Source: Bacillus sp. CH140a_4T (GTDB lineage: Bacteria; Bacillota; Bacilli; Bacillales; Bacillaceae_G). Taken from it: 64,000 nucleotides of DNA. This document shows positions 26,499-35,914 of this stretch, piece by piece. Each line of letters starts with the position of its first letter. Positions within the stretch are counted from its first letter, which is position 1. Location of the stretch: assembly GCF_008923725.1 (NCBI RefSeq), contig NZ_WBPF01000005.1, positions 248,001 through 312,000 on the forward strand. The letters are read 5' to 3'. Below the pieces are notes generated by a model that was not told the origin of the DNA, ran no database searches, and worked only from the letters and a program-made list of their open reading frames with translations. The translations under genes and the position numbers were made by a program.

Positions 26499-27701
26499 AT
26501 GTGGCGTAATAAAAATGTTTGGATTGTTTTAATTGGGGAGTTTATTGCTGGTCTAGGCTTATGGCTTGGTATTCTTGGTAACCTTGAATTTATGCAAAAA
26601 TATGTCCCTTCTGATTTCATGAAATCCGTTATATTATTTATCGGATTATTAGCAGGAGTTCTAGTCGGTCCTATGGCTGGTCGCATTATTGACCAGTATG
26701 AAAAGAAAAAAGTTCTTCTATACGCTGGGTTCGGCCGCGTTATTAGTGTTATTTTTATGTTTTTCGCTATCCAATTTGAAAGCATTGCCTTTATGATTGC
26801 ATTTATGGTTGCTCTTCAAATTTCAGCAGCATTTTACTTCCCTGCATTACAATCTGTAATTCCACTTATCGTACGTGAGCATGAGTTATTACAGATGAAC
26901 GGTGTACATATGAATGTAGGTACAATCGCTCGTATTGCAGGTACTTCACTAGGTGGAATTCTTTTAGTTATAATGAGTTTACAGTATATGTATGCCTTCT
27001 CAATGGCAGCGTACGCTTTATTATTCCTCTCAACTTTCTTCCTACAATTCGAAGATAAGAAATCAACAACACCAAGTAAACAAGCTACAAAAGATAATAG
27101 CTTTATGGAAGTATTTCGTATATTAAAAGGAATTCCTATTGCTTTTACAGCACTTATATTAAGTATTATCCCTCTATTATTTATAGCTGGATTTAATTTA
27201 ATGGTAATTAACATTAGTGAAATGCAACATGATCCAACGATTAAAGGCTTTATATATACCATTGAAGGTATCGCATTTATGTTAGGGGCCTTCGTTATTA
27301 AACGTTTATCTGACCATTACAAACCTGAAAAATCACTATATTTCTTCGCTGTTTGTACCGCTTTTGCACACTTATCATTGTTCTTTAGCGATATAAAATG
27401 GATGTCTCTTACATCATTTGGTTTGTTTGGTTTTAGTGTCGGTTGCTTCTTCCCTATTATGTCGACAATCTTCCAAACGAAAGTGGAAAAAAGCTATCAC
27501 GGCCGTCTCTTCTCATTCCGTAATATGTTTGAGAGAGTTATGTTCCAAATTGTCTTACTTGGTACAGGTTTCTTCTTAGATACGATTGGACTGCAATATA
27601 TGGTTCTTATCTTCGGAGTTATTTCATTATTAATTATTTTCATATCGCTATCTAAACAGAAACAATATGAAAAACAACCTTCCCAATCTGCGAATTTATA
27701 A
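26499..27701 (+). CDS. MFS transporter
   Basis: 400 residues with about 12 hydrophobic segments. Landmarks: WIVLIGEFIAGLGLWLG (helix 1), GRIIDQYEKKKVLLYAGF (motif A-like loop), FPALQSVIPLIV (motif typical of the MFS_3/enterobactin-exporter type: FxPAxxSxxP) and GRLFSFRNMFERV near helix 10-11. Probably drug or metabolite efflux. RBS GGAGAGG before the ATG; own terminator downstream. Confidence 0.87.
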   Translation: MWRNKNVWIVLIGEFIAGLGLWLGILGNLEFMQKYVPSDFMKSVILFIGLLAGVLVGPMAGRIIDQYEKKKVLLYAGFGRVISVIFMFFAIQFESIAFMIAFMVALQISAAFYFPALQSVIPLIVREHELLQMNGVHMNVGTIARIAGTSLGGILLVIMSLQYMYAFSMAAYALLFLSTFFLQFEDKKSTTPSKQATKDNSFMEVFRILKGIPIAFTALILSIIPLLFIAGFNLMVINISEMQHDPTIKGFIYTIEGIAFMLGAFVIKRLSDHYKPEKSLYFFAVCTAFAHLSLFFSDIKWMSLTSFGLFGFSVGCFFPIMSTIFQTKVEKSYHGRLFSFRNMFERVMFQIVLLGTGFFLDTIGLQYMVLIFGVISLLIIFISLSKQKQYEKQPSQSANL

Positions 27702-27709
27702 CATAATTA

Positions 27710-27750
27710 AAGAAGCATGGATCATTAGATTAATCCATGCTTCTTTGTTA
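27710..27750 (+). terminator. Intrinsic terminator
   Basis: AAAGAAGCATGGAT/ATCCATGCTTCTTT with a 9-nt loop. Confidence 0.85.
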
Positions 27751-27849
27751 TATAAAATCTTATTTATTACGCTTATTAAAATTATTTAAAGGAGTACCCC
27801 ATTTTGCTTTCGAATATAATATATAAATATGGTATATAGGAGGTGCAAA

Positions 27850-28152
27850 ATGGCTGATGGCATCCAGTTATTTATTATCCTTTTTGTTATATTCGTTATG
27901 TTTAGCATCATAAACTTTTTAGCAATTTCCCTATCCCAACATAACTTTAAAAGAAGAATTGTGGCAGGCTTCCTATTTTTACTGCTAACGCCTATTATTT
28001 TTTTGACAACCACGACACTCACTTCTTTATTCAATAACGCTGGTTTTGGATCAATTAACCTAACCTCTTCTATTGTAAATATGTATATTTTAAACGGCAT
28101 TGTCATTCTTCTTTCCGCTTCATTTATCTTCAAAAAACAAAATGTAAAATAG
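27850..28152 (+). CDS. Small integral membrane protein, 100 residues
   Basis: ATG 6 nt after ATAGGAGGTG. Three hydrophobic segments (residues 6-26, about 37-58, 75-93) with a basic loop NFKRRIV. No family recognised. Monocistronic with its own terminator. Confidence 0.75.
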   Translation: MADGIQLFIILFVIFVMFSIINFLAISLSQHNFKRRIVAGFLFLLLTPIIFLTTTTLTSLFNNAGFGSINLTSSIVNMYILNGIVILLSASFIFKKQNVK

Positions 28153-28158
28153 CGTACT

Positions 28159-28198
28159 AGGCATGAATCTTATGTAATACAGATTCATGCCTTTTTAT
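28159..28198 (+). terminator. Intrinsic terminator
   Basis: AGGCATGAATCT/AGATTCATGCCT, 10-nt loop, TTTTT tail. Confidence 0.88.
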
Positions 28199-28328
28199 TT
28201 TAAAAACCTTACCTTTCCCATTTTTTATATGAAATTAAATAATTCTTTATAAAAATTTAAACTTTATTTATTATACTAGTCCTATCGTATTCGCACGTTT
28301 ATTGAAAATGAAAAGAAAGGAGTACAAA

Positions 28329-28691
28329 ATGAAAAAGATTTTATTAATTATTCCCACATTCATCGTTCTACTTAGCGGATGTAGCAATAATGATATATAC
28401 GGTTCTTGGGAAGTCGTTGACAACAAAAATGGGCTTTGCCCTGCCTCTTATAAATTTGAAACAATTGTAAAAGAAGAAAAGAAAGAAAAAATTGTTCAAA
28501 ACTTAGTGGAAATGCAAACAACGAAGCAAAAAGAAGATTTATACAAAGGTTCCTTTGTAAAGGATTCTAATGTGTATCACATTGATTATGGTAACTCCTT
28601 TACATCGGATCAAACTTTACAAATTGTCGATGGCAAATTAAACGTATACTTTTATGCAGTTGAAAAATTATGTACATATAAAAAGAAATGA
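28329..28691 (+). CDS. Small lipoprotein
   Basis: 120 residues from the ATG 6 nt after AAAGGAG (an upstream in-frame ATG at 28302 lacks an RBS). Signal with lipobox LLSGC (Cys about 18), then NDIYGSWEVVDNKNGLCP, a lipocalin-like or YxeA-like beta domain, and two more Cys (LCPAS, LCTYK) that could pair. Membrane-anchored; function unknown. Confidence 0.8.
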   Translation: MKKILLIIPTFIVLLSGCSNNDIYGSWEVVDNKNGLCPASYKFETIVKEEKKEKIVQNLVEMQTTKQKEDLYKGSFVKDSNVYHIDYGNSFTSDQTLQIVDGKLNVYFYAVEKLCTYKKK

Positions 28692-28707
28692 TTACACTTC
28701 ATATAAG

Positions 28708-28736
28708 ACGCAGAAAATATTTTCTGCGTTATTTTG
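28708..28736 (+). terminator. Terminator of the lipoprotein gene
   Basis: Perfect palindrome ACGCAGAAAATATTTTCTGCGT followed by TATTTTG. Confidence 0.7.
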
Positions 28737-28870
28737 TGTTTCTCCTTGTTTTCCTCCCTCTAAATTTGTCAATCATTTTAATTTTCATAAAAAAATGATA
28801 AAATGTAAATATGTGTTTTCAGAATAATTAAATACGCAGAAAGAAAACACTGTTTTTAGGAGGGGTTTTG

Positions 28871-30070
28871 ATGACTTACACGTTAGCAACTAGAATGAAA
28901 GCATTCCAATCTTCTATATTTAGTGAATTAGGGGCTTATAAAAAAGAAAAAATTGTAGCAGGTCACAAAATGATTGATTTAAGTATTGGGAATCCTGATA
29001 TGCCACCTGCTGACTTCGTAAGAGAAGAAATGGTACATACAGCAAGTGAAAAAGAAAGCTACGGATACACATTAAGTGGTATTCAAGAATTTCACGAAGC
29101 TGTAACTGAATATTACAACAACACTCATAACGTTACATTACATGCCGATAAAGAAGTTTTATTATTAATGGGTTCACAAGACGGACTCGTTCACTTACCT
29201 ATGGTTTATGCGAATCCGGGAGATATTATATTAGTTCCTGATCCTGGATATACAGCTTATGAAACTGGAATTCAAATGGCTGGTGCAACCTCGTATTACA
29301 TGCCTTTAAAGAAAGAAAATGAATTCTTACCTAACTTAGCAGCTATCCCCGAAGATATTGCTAATCAAGCGAAGATGATGATTTTAAACTTCCCAGGAAA
29401 TCCAGTTCCAGCAATGGCTCATGAAGATTTCTTTAAAGAGGTAATCGCATTCGCGAAAAAGCATAATATTATTGTTGTCCATGATTTTGCTTATGCTGAA
29501 TTTTATTTTGATGGTAATAAACCAATCAGCTTCCTCTCTGTACCTGGGGCTAAAGAAGTTGGAGTAGAAATTAACTCTTTGTCAAAAAGTTATAGTTTGG
29601 CAGGTAGCCGTATTGGATATATGATTGGAAACGAAGAAATTGTTCGTGCGCTTACTCAGTTTAAATCTAATACTGATTATGGTGTGTTTTTACCAATTCA
29701 AAAAGCGGCATCAGCTGCACTAAGAAATGGTGCTTCGTTTTGCGAGAAAAATCGCGGTATTTATCAAGAACGTAGAGACACTTTAGTTGATGGATTCCGC
29801 ACATTTGGCTGGAATGTCGATAAGCCAGCTGGTAGTATGTTCGTCTGGGCCGAAATTCCGAAAGACTGGACTTCTATAGATTTCGCTTATGCGTTAATGG
29901 ATCGTGCGAATGTCGTTGTTACACCAGGTCATGCATTTGGACCTCACGGAGAAGGTTTTGTACGTATTGCACTCGTTCAAGATAAAGAAGTGTTACAACA
30001 AGTTGTTGAAAACATTAGAAATAGTGGCATTTTTTCTCTTGAAAAAGTAAATGAATTAGTTAAAAATTAA
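28871..30070 (+). CDS. Class I/II PLP aminotransferase (DapL/aspartate-aminotransferase-like)
   Basis: 399 residues from the ATG following AGGAGGGGTTTTG. Fold-type I features: DLSIGNPDMPP, ESYGYTLSG, LLLMGSQDGLVHL, PDPGYTAYE, LNFPGNPVPA (NP.NP variant), HDFAYAEFYFD and the PLP-binding Lys in NSLSKSYSLAGSRIGY, plus RIALV with the C-terminal carboxylate-binding Arg. Family members include LL-diaminopimelate and alanine/aspartate aminotransferases; the amino-acid substrate cannot be fixed from sequence. Followed by a hairpin and then a FabZ-like gene. Confidence 0.88.
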   Translation: MTYTLATRMKAFQSSIFSELGAYKKEKIVAGHKMIDLSIGNPDMPPADFVREEMVHTASEKESYGYTLSGIQEFHEAVTEYYNNTHNVTLHADKEVLLLMGSQDGLVHLPMVYANPGDIILVPDPGYTAYETGIQMAGATSYYMPLKKENEFLPNLAAIPEDIANQAKMMILNFPGNPVPAMAHEDFFKEVIAFAKKHNIIVVHDFAYAEFYFDGNKPISFLSVPGAKEVGVEINSLSKSYSLAGSRIGYMIGNEEIVRALTQFKSNTDYGVFLPIQKAASAALRNGASFCEKNRGIYQERRDTLVDGFRTFGWNVDKPAGSMFVWAEIPKDWTSIDFAYALMDRANVVVTPGHAFGPHGEGFVRIALVQDKEVLQQVVENIRNSGIFSLEKVNELVKN

Positions 30071-30079
30071 TGGTAACTC

Positions 30080-30107
30080 CCCTGCTTAACTGTAGCAGGG
30101 GTATTAT
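30080..30107 (+). terminator. Hairpin between aminotransferase and FabZ-like gene
   Basis: CCCCTGCT/AGCAGGGG with a 7-nt loop followed by TATTATT. A weak terminator or attenuator that could lower expression of the downstream gene. Confidence 0.55.
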
Positions 30108-30126
30108 TCATTGGAGGTACTTTCAT

Positions 30127-30525
30127 ATGCATATTAAAGACACACTTCCCCATCGTTTTCCATTTTTAATGATTGATAAAGTAACCAATGTAAAACATGG
30201 TGAGTCCGTTACGGGATATAAACTCATTACAAATAATGAGTGGTTTATAAATGATAGTCAAGACCATATGCCTCATATGTTAATTGTAGAAGCACTTGCT
30301 CAGCTTAGTGCATTTGTACATCCAAATGACTCTGAAAGTTTAGGCTTCCTTTCCTCATTAGATGGGGTTGAATTCCACGGAAAAGCATATCCCGGTGATA
30401 AACTTGATTTACATTATGAGCTAACTCGCAATCGCCGAGGTTTTATTCTCGGTACAGGTACTGCAACTGTTAACAATCAGCCGATTGTAACGATAGAAAA
30501 GCTATTAATATATCAAGCAGAATAG
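30127..30525 (+). CDS. FabZ-like hotdog-fold (3R)-hydroxyacyl-ACP dehydratase homologue
   Basis: 132 residues, ATG 8 nt after GGAGG. LPHRFPFLMIDKV is the FabZ signature with the catalytic His, and HMLIVEALAQLSAF supplies the Glu of the dehydratase site. KAYPGDKLDLHYEL completes the hotdog fold. It is shorter than true FabZ at both ends and isolated from fab genes, so it may act on an alternative thioester. Confidence 0.8.
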   Translation: MHIKDTLPHRFPFLMIDKVTNVKHGESVTGYKLITNNEWFINDSQDHMPHMLIVEALAQLSAFVHPNDSESLGFLSSLDGVEFHGKAYPGDKLDLHYELTRNRRGFILGTGTATVNNQPIVTIEKLLIYQAE

Positions 30526-30616
30526 AGACTATGTAATTCTACGGGAATCTATCTCCTACAAATTCGTTTCACCAACATGAACAGCGTAAATAAATTACTT
30601 GGTTAGGAGCAGGAAA

Positions 30617-31447
30617 ATGGAAAGTACTATCGGTATTGATGCTGGAGGAACATTAACGAAAATTGCTTATTTGAACGAAAGAAAGCAATTGGTTTTCGAA
30701 AAATTTTATTCAAATGAACTAGATAAAATAATAGATTGGCTTAAGAAAAATACTCGTATAAAACAAATATGTATTACAGGTGGTAAAGCAAAACAATTAC
30801 AGCAACTACTTTCACACTCATATAAAATAGTAGAACTAAACGAATTTGAAGCTACTCTTGTAGGTGTACGATACATATTAAAAGAAGAGAGATATGATAT
30901 AAACAACTTTATTTTAACTAATATCGGTACAGGTACTTCCATTCATTACGTTTATAATGACAAATATATTCGAGCTGGTGGAACTGGTGTTGGCGGTGGT
31001 ACTATTATGGGGCTTTCAAGATTGTTAACAAATATAGATCATTTTGAAGATGTGATTCCTTTAACAAAAGTTGGCTATAGAAAAGAACTAGATATTACGG
31101 TTGGAGATATTTATGGTGGTATTCTCTCTCCTATTGATAATAGCTTAACTGCTAGCAATTTCGGAAAAGCTACCAAAACAGATTCAAATTTTAGTAGTGC
31201 TGATATACTAGCAACTGTGCAAGGACTTGTCGGTGAAGTCGTTACTGCATTAAGCCTTCAATTCGCCGAAACAAAAAACATTGACCATATTATTTATATT
31301 GGTTCCACTCTATGTAATAACGTACACCTTCAAAATATTATTAGTAGCTACACAAAATATCAAAATAAAACACCAATCTTTTTACAAGATGGTGGTAATA
31401 GCGGTGCGATTGGTGCTTTACTTCATGTTACGAATAAAAAAAGCTGA
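30617..31447 (+). CDS. coaW: Type II pantothenate kinase
   Basis: 276 residues from the ATG after GGAGCAGGAAA. ASKHA-type nucleotide-binding motifs: [15 protein letters not shown] (phosphate 1), [20 protein letters not shown] (phosphate 2), [28 protein letters not shown] and [11 protein letters not shown]. This is the acetyl-CoA-insensitive PanK-II type of staphylococci and the B. cereus group, first step of CoA synthesis from pantothenate. Its stop codon lies inside a terminator shared with the convergent gene. Confidence 0.9.
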   Translation: MESTIGIDAGGTLTKIAYLNERKQLVFEKFYSNELDKIIDWLKKNTRIKQICITGGKAKQLQQLLSHSYKIVELNEFEATLVGVRYILKEERYDINNFILTNIGTGTSIHYVYNDKYIRAGGTGVGGGTIMGLSRLLTNIDHFEDVIPLTKVGYRKELDITVGDIYGGILSPIDNSLTASNFGKATKTDSNFSSADILATVQGLVGEVVTALSLQFAETKNIDHIIYIGSTLCNNVHLQNIISSYTKYQNKTPIFLQDGGNSGAIGALLHVTNKKS

Positions 31448-31465
31448 CACTTGTCAGCTTTTTTG
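31436..31465. terminator. Bidirectional terminator containing both stop codons
   Basis: AAAAAAGCTGACA/TGTCAGCTTTTTT. TGA of coaW and TGA of the convergent phosphoesterase remnant both fall in the stem. Confidence 0.88.
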
Positions 31466-31963
31466 CAACAGTACTTCAAATTCAATAATTGATTCCCCGT
31501 TCTCTCCAATTCGCTCTACACTAATTCTATCAACTACACATTGTAACTTTTCAGGGAAACTATGAATTTTCTTAGCTACTTCAGCAGCTAGCTCAGCACT
31601 TTCTTTTCTCCCGACTGTTACATGCGGTATGTACGGAATATCTTCTTTCAAAAATTGTAATAAAGCGCCTGTATACAGCAAATCATGTAATTCTTATATT
31701 TGTTTTTGCCCCTTTTCAATTCGTAAAAATAAATATTCCCCTTCATTCGTAATTTGATTCGCAAATTCAATTTCTATCTCTTGTATCCCTTTTGATAATT
31801 TTAGAATATGTAATTTCAGCTCATCATTTGAAATCGAGCTTTCAAATGGGAATACAATTGTAATATGCGGTGGGATTAAGCCGAATAAAGGATCATGTTG
31901 TTTCCTAATGTCCTCTATTTCATTAATAGACATGTCGTTTAGAAAAAGTAAAATTGTACGCAT
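31454..31963 (-). pseudogene. 2H phosphoesterase (2'-5' RNA ligase-like) interrupted by in-frame TAA
   Basis: A 170-codon frame with one TAA at 31694-31696. The N-part from the ATG after AGGGG carries the first HxT motif (PPHITIVFPF) and the C-part the second (IPHVTVGRKES), in the same frame with only the stop between (KGQKQI, stop, ELHDLLYTGALL). Both catalytic motifs are needed in one chain, so the gene is inactive unless the stop is read through. Relatives are YjcG-type 2H phosphoesterases. Confidence 0.82.
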
Positions 31964-32049
31964 TTTTATATCCCCTACTTTATCTTTTTTACATTCATAA
32001 TATTGTATGGTAGCTTGCACTTCAACAAATGATTTCAATTACATATAAA

Positions 32050-32083
32050 AAGAAAAAACTTCTCAAAAGAAAAGTTTTTTCTT
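32050..32083 (-). terminator. Terminator of the ABC/CcdC-like operon
   Basis: AAGAAAAAACTT/AAGTTTTTTCTT stem with a 10-nt loop, then TTTTTATATG on the minus strand. Confidence 0.75.
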
Positions 32084-32561
32084 ATAAAGCATGATTATTA
32101 TTTCCCCGCCAAACTTTCCTAAATTTTATATAACAAGCAATCCTCCAAGGGATAATATACGAGACAGCAACAACATAAAATAATAAACCTATTGTTTGCT
32201 GATCTAAGTCAACAATATATTGTCTTGAACAGTATCTCAAAACGACAAGTGCAATAAAAGTAATTAAAAAAGTTGCACTTTTTTTCGTATAAATATTCCC
32301 ATCAGCTCTTCGTTCATAATTTGTTAAAACTATAAGTGGTACGGCGAGAAAAATTCCAATCGATACTGCTATAACTACTTGTAATATAGCTGGATGTATG
32401 GGACCAAAAAACCATAAAACACTCGGTGTTAAAAATACTAATGGCCACAAAATACGTAGCCCAGTTCCCTTTATAGGTTTATACATAGATCGATAACGAC
32501 GCCAGAATATTAGTAGTGCAATGCATAAGAAAACTGTAATGAGTGAAGATGTGTCTCCCAT
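32082..32561 (-). CDS. CcdC-like membrane protein (DUF1453)
   Basis: 159 residues, four to five hydrophobic segments: SLITVFLCIALLIFWRRYR then MYKPIKGTG, LWPLVFLTPSVLWFF, GIFLAVPLIVLTNYERRADG, IYTKKSATFLITFIALVVLR. The loop ERRADGNIY with KKS and the R-Y-x-x-R-Q-Y segment match the CcdC/DUF1453 family (role in cytochrome c maturation reported only for B. subtilis CcdC). It lies 36 nt after the ABC permease gene, probably in the same operon. Confidence 0.78.
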   Translation of the reverse strand: MGDTSSLITVFLCIALLIFWRRYRSMYKPIKGTGLRILWPLVFLTPSVLWFFGPIHPAILQVVIAVSIGIFLAVPLIVLTNYERRADGNIYTKKSATFLITFIALVVLRYCSRQYIVDLDQQTIGLLFYVVAVSYIIPWRIACYIKFRKVWRGNNNHAL

Positions 32562-32597
32562 TTGCTATCCTTCTCTCTATAGTAATCTAATACTATT

Positions 32598-33269
32598 TCA
32601 AATCGTTTTTTCGAATGATACTTTACGAATAAATATACTACTAGTTATGATATAAAGAACAGTTAATCCAATTGAAATAACAGTAAAATACGGTATATCT
32701 ACTAAAGATCCATCACTCGTAAATAATAAACCGGTTACCCCCGCTTCCCCATAAAGCACACTATTTGTTGATAAGAAAAGGGATCCACCAATCATAAGAC
32801 CAATCCATTGAAATCGTTGTTTAAAAACTACTACCACTTGGAAAAAACATGCTGTTGTAACATAAAATAAAAATTGCAAAATAAATTGTTGTACCGATTG
32901 CTCCCCAAAATTAACATTTACTACGTTATATTTTAAATCTTGTAAAAGTGTAACTTGAAGAAATGAAAATAATGCAGATTGAAGTACAATATAAAAAATT
33001 GCTCCGATAAAATATTGTATTCTCGTTACACCGAATGAAACAGCTAAACGAAATAGATCATCTTGTATGAGGAAAACACTCCCTACTATAAATAACATAA
33101 TTGCTATTGAAGGGTTATTGATAATTTCGGGTAAATAACCCATGTTCGCTCCATTTAAATGAGCAGCATTTAACGTCCCGTTTATTAATAAAGCTACAAT
33201 CCAAAATATTATAATTGCTTTATAATGAAAATTTATATGTAACTTCAACTGCTTCATTAACATCGTCAT
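32598..33269 (-). CDS. ABC transporter permease subunit
   Basis: 223 residues with six hydrophobic segments and short loops; no periplasmic domain. It overlaps the stop of the ATPase gene by ATGA, so translation is coupled. Such small permeases pair with YtrB/YhcG-type ATPases controlled by GntR regulators, often for peptide-antibiotic defence or export (family knowledge). Confidence 0.82.
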   Translation of the reverse strand: MTMLMKQLKLHINFHYKAIIIFWIVALLINGTLNAAHLNGANMGYLPEIINNPSIAIMLFIVGSVFLIQDDLFRLAVSFGVTRIQYFIGAIFYIVLQSALFSFLQVTLLQDLKYNVVNVNFGEQSVQQFILQFLFYVTTACFFQVVVVFKQRFQWIGLMIGGSLFLSTNSVLYGEAGVTGLLFTSDGSLVDIPYFTVISIGLTVLYIITSSIFIRKVSFEKTI

Positions 33270-34138
33270 TTCACTTCACCACCAGTTATATAAATAAATA
33301 GTTTTTGTAATGTAATTCTATCAATTACTAAACCCTCCTTTTCAAGAGAGTAATAATCTTCATTAGAAAGCTCTTCCCATATAATAGCAATCCCCTTATT
33401 TCCATAAACTTCTCGATTTATTACTTTCTTATTGATTGAAAACTCATCCACTTTATCTTTTTTCCCTGAAATAATATGACCCTGTTGTAATAAATCTTCC
33501 ACTGATGATTGAACAACTAGCCTTCCTTCTTTTATGATGATTACATCTTCAATCACATGGGTTACTTCTTCTACTAAATGTGTTGATAATATAATTGTTC
33601 GTGGATACTCACCGTAATCTTCTAGTAGTAAACTATAAAATAACTCTCGATGTGCTGCATCCAAACCGGTAGTCGGTTCATCAAAAATTGTTATAGGTGC
33701 CCTACTTGCTAACCCTTGAATAATGCCGACGACTGTTTGCATGCCGTGTGATAGTTTATTGTATTTCACTGTCATATTAAGCTGAAATTTATCAGCGAGT
33801 TCTTCAGCATACTTTCCATCCCAGTTTTTATAAAACATGCTGCACATCTTAAAAATTTCTTTTACTTTATAACTTAAATGTGCTTCTTCTTTCACTCTAA
33901 CAAAACAAATATTTTGCATCGCTTTACTATTTTCAAAAACATGTTCATCAAATATTGATACGCTTCCACTACTTGAAGTAATTTGGCCTGCAAGTAAATT
34001 TAATAGTGTCGTTTTTCCTGCTCCATTTCTACCGAGCAAACCATATATTTTATTCTCTTCCAAAGAAATCGTTACTTCGTTAACTGCTACTTTCTTTTTA
34101 TATTTTTTCGTTACACCTTTTGTTTCAAGTGCAATCAT
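33266..34138 (-). CDS. ABC transporter ATP-binding protein
   Basis: 290 residues from the ATG after GGAGGGGAAATAGGG; the frame starts 28 codons earlier, inside the regulator gene. Walker A GLLGRNGAGKTTLLN, signature LSHGMQTVVG (variant of LSGGQ), Walker B ITIFDEPTTGLD, H-loop LSTHL. A C-terminal regulatory extension of about 80 residues follows. Energises the permease encoded next. Two nt separate it from the gntR gene. Confidence 0.92.
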   Translation of the reverse strand: MIALETKGVTKKYKKKVAVNEVTISLEENKIYGLLGRNGAGKTTLLNLLAGQITSSSGSVSIFDEHVFENSKAMQNICFVRVKEEAHLSYKVKEIFKMCSMFYKNWDGKYAEELADKFQLNMTVKYNKLSHGMQTVVGIIQGLASRAPITIFDEPTTGLDAAHRELFYSLLLEDYGEYPRTIILSTHLVEEVTHVIEDVIIIKEGRLVVQSSVEDLLQQGHIISGKKDKVDEFSINKKVINREVYGNKGIAIIWEELSNEDYYSLEKEGLVIDRITLQKLFIYITGGEVK

Positions 34139-34140
34139 CC

Positions 34141-34515
34141 CTATTTCCCCTCCTTCGTAATTTTTTGAATCATATCCATCAATTCGTCTTTTGATATTTC
34201 TAATACTTTTGCTTCCTCCCACACTTTAGGTAAATATTCGGTCATAAAAGTATTTTGTCTTTTTTTAAGTACGACTTCTTTCGCTCCCTTTGCAACAAAC
34301 ATCCCGATCCCTCTCTTTTTATATAAAATCCCTTCATCCACTAATACGTTTACCCCTTTAGCTGCAGTAGCTGGATTTATTTGTAACATCTTCGCAAATT
34401 GATTTGTTGATGGAACTTGTTCTTCTTCAAGTAATATGTCTTTTAAAATATCAGATTCGATCGTTTCTGCAATTTGTAAGTATATTAATTTATTTTGCTC
34501 CAGAGTAGGTTTCAC
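34141..34515 (-). CDS. GntR-family (YtrA-type) regulator
   Basis: 124 residues, GTG start after AAGGTGG. Winged helix with LIYLQIAETIESDILKDILL, EEQVPSTNQFAKMLQINPAT (recognition helix) and KRGIGMFVAKGA (wing). The short C-terminal helix pair marks the YtrA subfamily, which autoregulates its ABC transporter operon. First gene of the operon. Confidence 0.9.
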   Translation of the reverse strand: MKPTLEQNKLIYLQIAETIESDILKDILLEEEQVPSTNQFAKMLQINPATAAKGVNVLVDEGILYKKRGIGMFVAKGAKEVVLKKRQNTFMTEYLPKVWEEAKVLEISKDELMDMIQKITKEGK

Positions 34516-34606
34516 AATTTCACCACCTTAGGTTCATAGGTTCATTACTTATGTAATTAACCATACCACATAAAAATATTTATTTCCATAAATTTCTTTT
34601 ATAAAA

Positions 34607-34640
34607 AAAGAGAGTCATTCGTTTAAGAATGACTCTCTTT
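34607..34640 (-). terminator. Terminator of the DinB-like gene
   Basis: AAAGAGAGTCATTC/GAATGACTCTCTTT, 6-nt loop, abutting the stop codon; T-rich on the minus strand. Confidence 0.85.
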
Positions 34641-35129
34641 CTAAAAGTTCGAAGTTTCAACTCTTGTTCTCAAATTCTTTTCATTTATACCATTTTGGCA
34701 AAAATTAAATTGTTGTCCCATTATAGACTTTGTACGATCTACTACTTGCCCTAAATGATAACTTGTATGCTCCACTAAATGTAATAAACTATGAAGATCA
34801 ATATGTCTTTTTTCTTCCCATGCTTGTATATATGCTGTTCCCCATTCATCAAATACTTCTACAACGTACTGTAGCAAAACTTCAGTACGTTGTAGTTTTA
34901 CTGGAAAATACTCCTCGATTCCCTTTTCAAAAACTATATTGGGATTTTTATAACGACTAGCATTTCTCTGTATATGTTCACAAATATGCAGTACGATTCC
35001 ACCAATTGAATTAACAGAATCCCCTTGTTTCCACAAATCTTCTTCACTAAAGAGGCTAATTGTCTGTAATAACTTAGATAAATAATGATCTTGCATTCTA
35101 TGATAAGTAATTTTGTATACTAACTCCAC
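34641..35129 (-). CDS. DinB-like metalloprotein
   Basis: 162 residues from a GTG 7 nt after AGGAGG (an ATG 6 codons upstream precedes the RBS). Four-helix bundle with the DinB metal-binding His pattern: IVLHICEHIQRN and LLHLVEHTSYHLGQVV (H...HxxxH). Some members are thiol-dependent S-transferases; the substrate is unknown. Confidence 0.82.
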   Translation of the reverse strand: MELVYKITYHRMQDHYLSKLLQTISLFSEEDLWKQGDSVNSIGGIVLHICEHIQRNASRYKNPNIVFEKGIEEYFPVKLQRTEVLLQYVVEVFDEWGTAYIQAWEEKRHIDLHSLLHLVEHTSYHLGQVVDRTKSIMGQQFNFCQNGINEKNLRTRVETSNF

Positions 35130-35152
35130 CTTTTCTCCTCCTATCATTTCAA

Positions 35153-35737
35153 CTACTGCACTGGATATTTAACAAATAATGATTTCCGAAACTCTTTATC
35201 ATTCATAAGCATTGTAATTTTTTCGTTATTATCGTTAAGGAATTTTATTACTTTCTTTTTATCCCATATATCATCTTCTTTTGGAAAATCATTAAATTTT
35301 TCATACAAGATTGATAGTATTTCTTCTCTTTTTATAGTGAATTTTTTATTTTCTACTTGAAACTCGTAACTTTTCGCATTTGGTACTAAAATCGATAGAT
35401 AAATTACGTTAAAGAGAAAATTCTTCTCCATCGTGTACTTACTATCAAACCAATACGTCGCAACCATGTCTGCTGACAGAGTTCCATTTCCATTTGCACC
35501 ATAGTTCACCTTTATGCTTTCATTCTCCAAACTAATACTTTGAAATGTTTCACCACCGGGTAAATGATTAACAATTGCAATCATATCTGAGTTATTACCA
35601 ACGTATGTCCCAGCATATTTCTTAAAGTCACCAGGTTCAACATCAGATATTTCTCTTATTCTTTCTCCGTTAGAACAAGCAGAAATAATTAAAAAAATTG
35701 TTAGCATAACAATTATATTACGATGCATATATTTCAT
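35153..35737 (-). CDS. Lipoprotein, DUF4825-like
   Basis: 194 residues. Lipobox IISAC (Cys about 21); the domain begins KKYAGTYVGNNSDMIAIVNHL, which fits DUF4825, and ends with charged helices. Surface-anchored, function unknown. It lies 23 nt upstream of the DinB-like gene and is probably cotranscribed. RBS GGGGG before the ATG. Confidence 0.78.
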   Translation of the reverse strand: MKYMHRNIIVMLTIFLIISACSNGERIREISDVEPGDFKKYAGTYVGNNSDMIAIVNHLPGGETFQSISLENESIKVNYGANGNGTLSADMVATYWFDSKYTMEKNFLFNVIYLSILVPNAKSYEFQVENKKFTIKREEILSILYEKFNDFPKEDDIWDKKKVIKFLNDNNEKITMLMNDKEFRKSLFVKYPVQ

Positions 35738-35844
35738 TTAGCATCCCCCATTTTTATCGATATTTCGTTCATTACAATACTTCTTCTCAAAACCCTTTAA
35801 AATATACGCATTTTAATCAAAATTAAAAATTTTCAATTTTCCTG

Positions 35845-35873
35845 TTTACAATTATCCATTAATTGTATATACT
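35845..35873 (+). promoter_or_regulatory. Sigma-A-type promoter of the small-protein array
   Basis: TTTACA (35845-35850), 17-nt spacer, TATACT (35868-35873). The predicted RNA begins near 35880, just before the leader peptide gene. Confidence 0.7.
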
Positions 35874-35914
35874 TACTAACGTAAGAAAAATATTCTAAAA
35901 GGAGGTCGAACAAA

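Noticed and set aside
26499-27701. Long minus-strand frames inside the MFS gene
   Set aside because: They are antisense shadows of a membrane protein gene with clear motifs and RBS on the plus strand.
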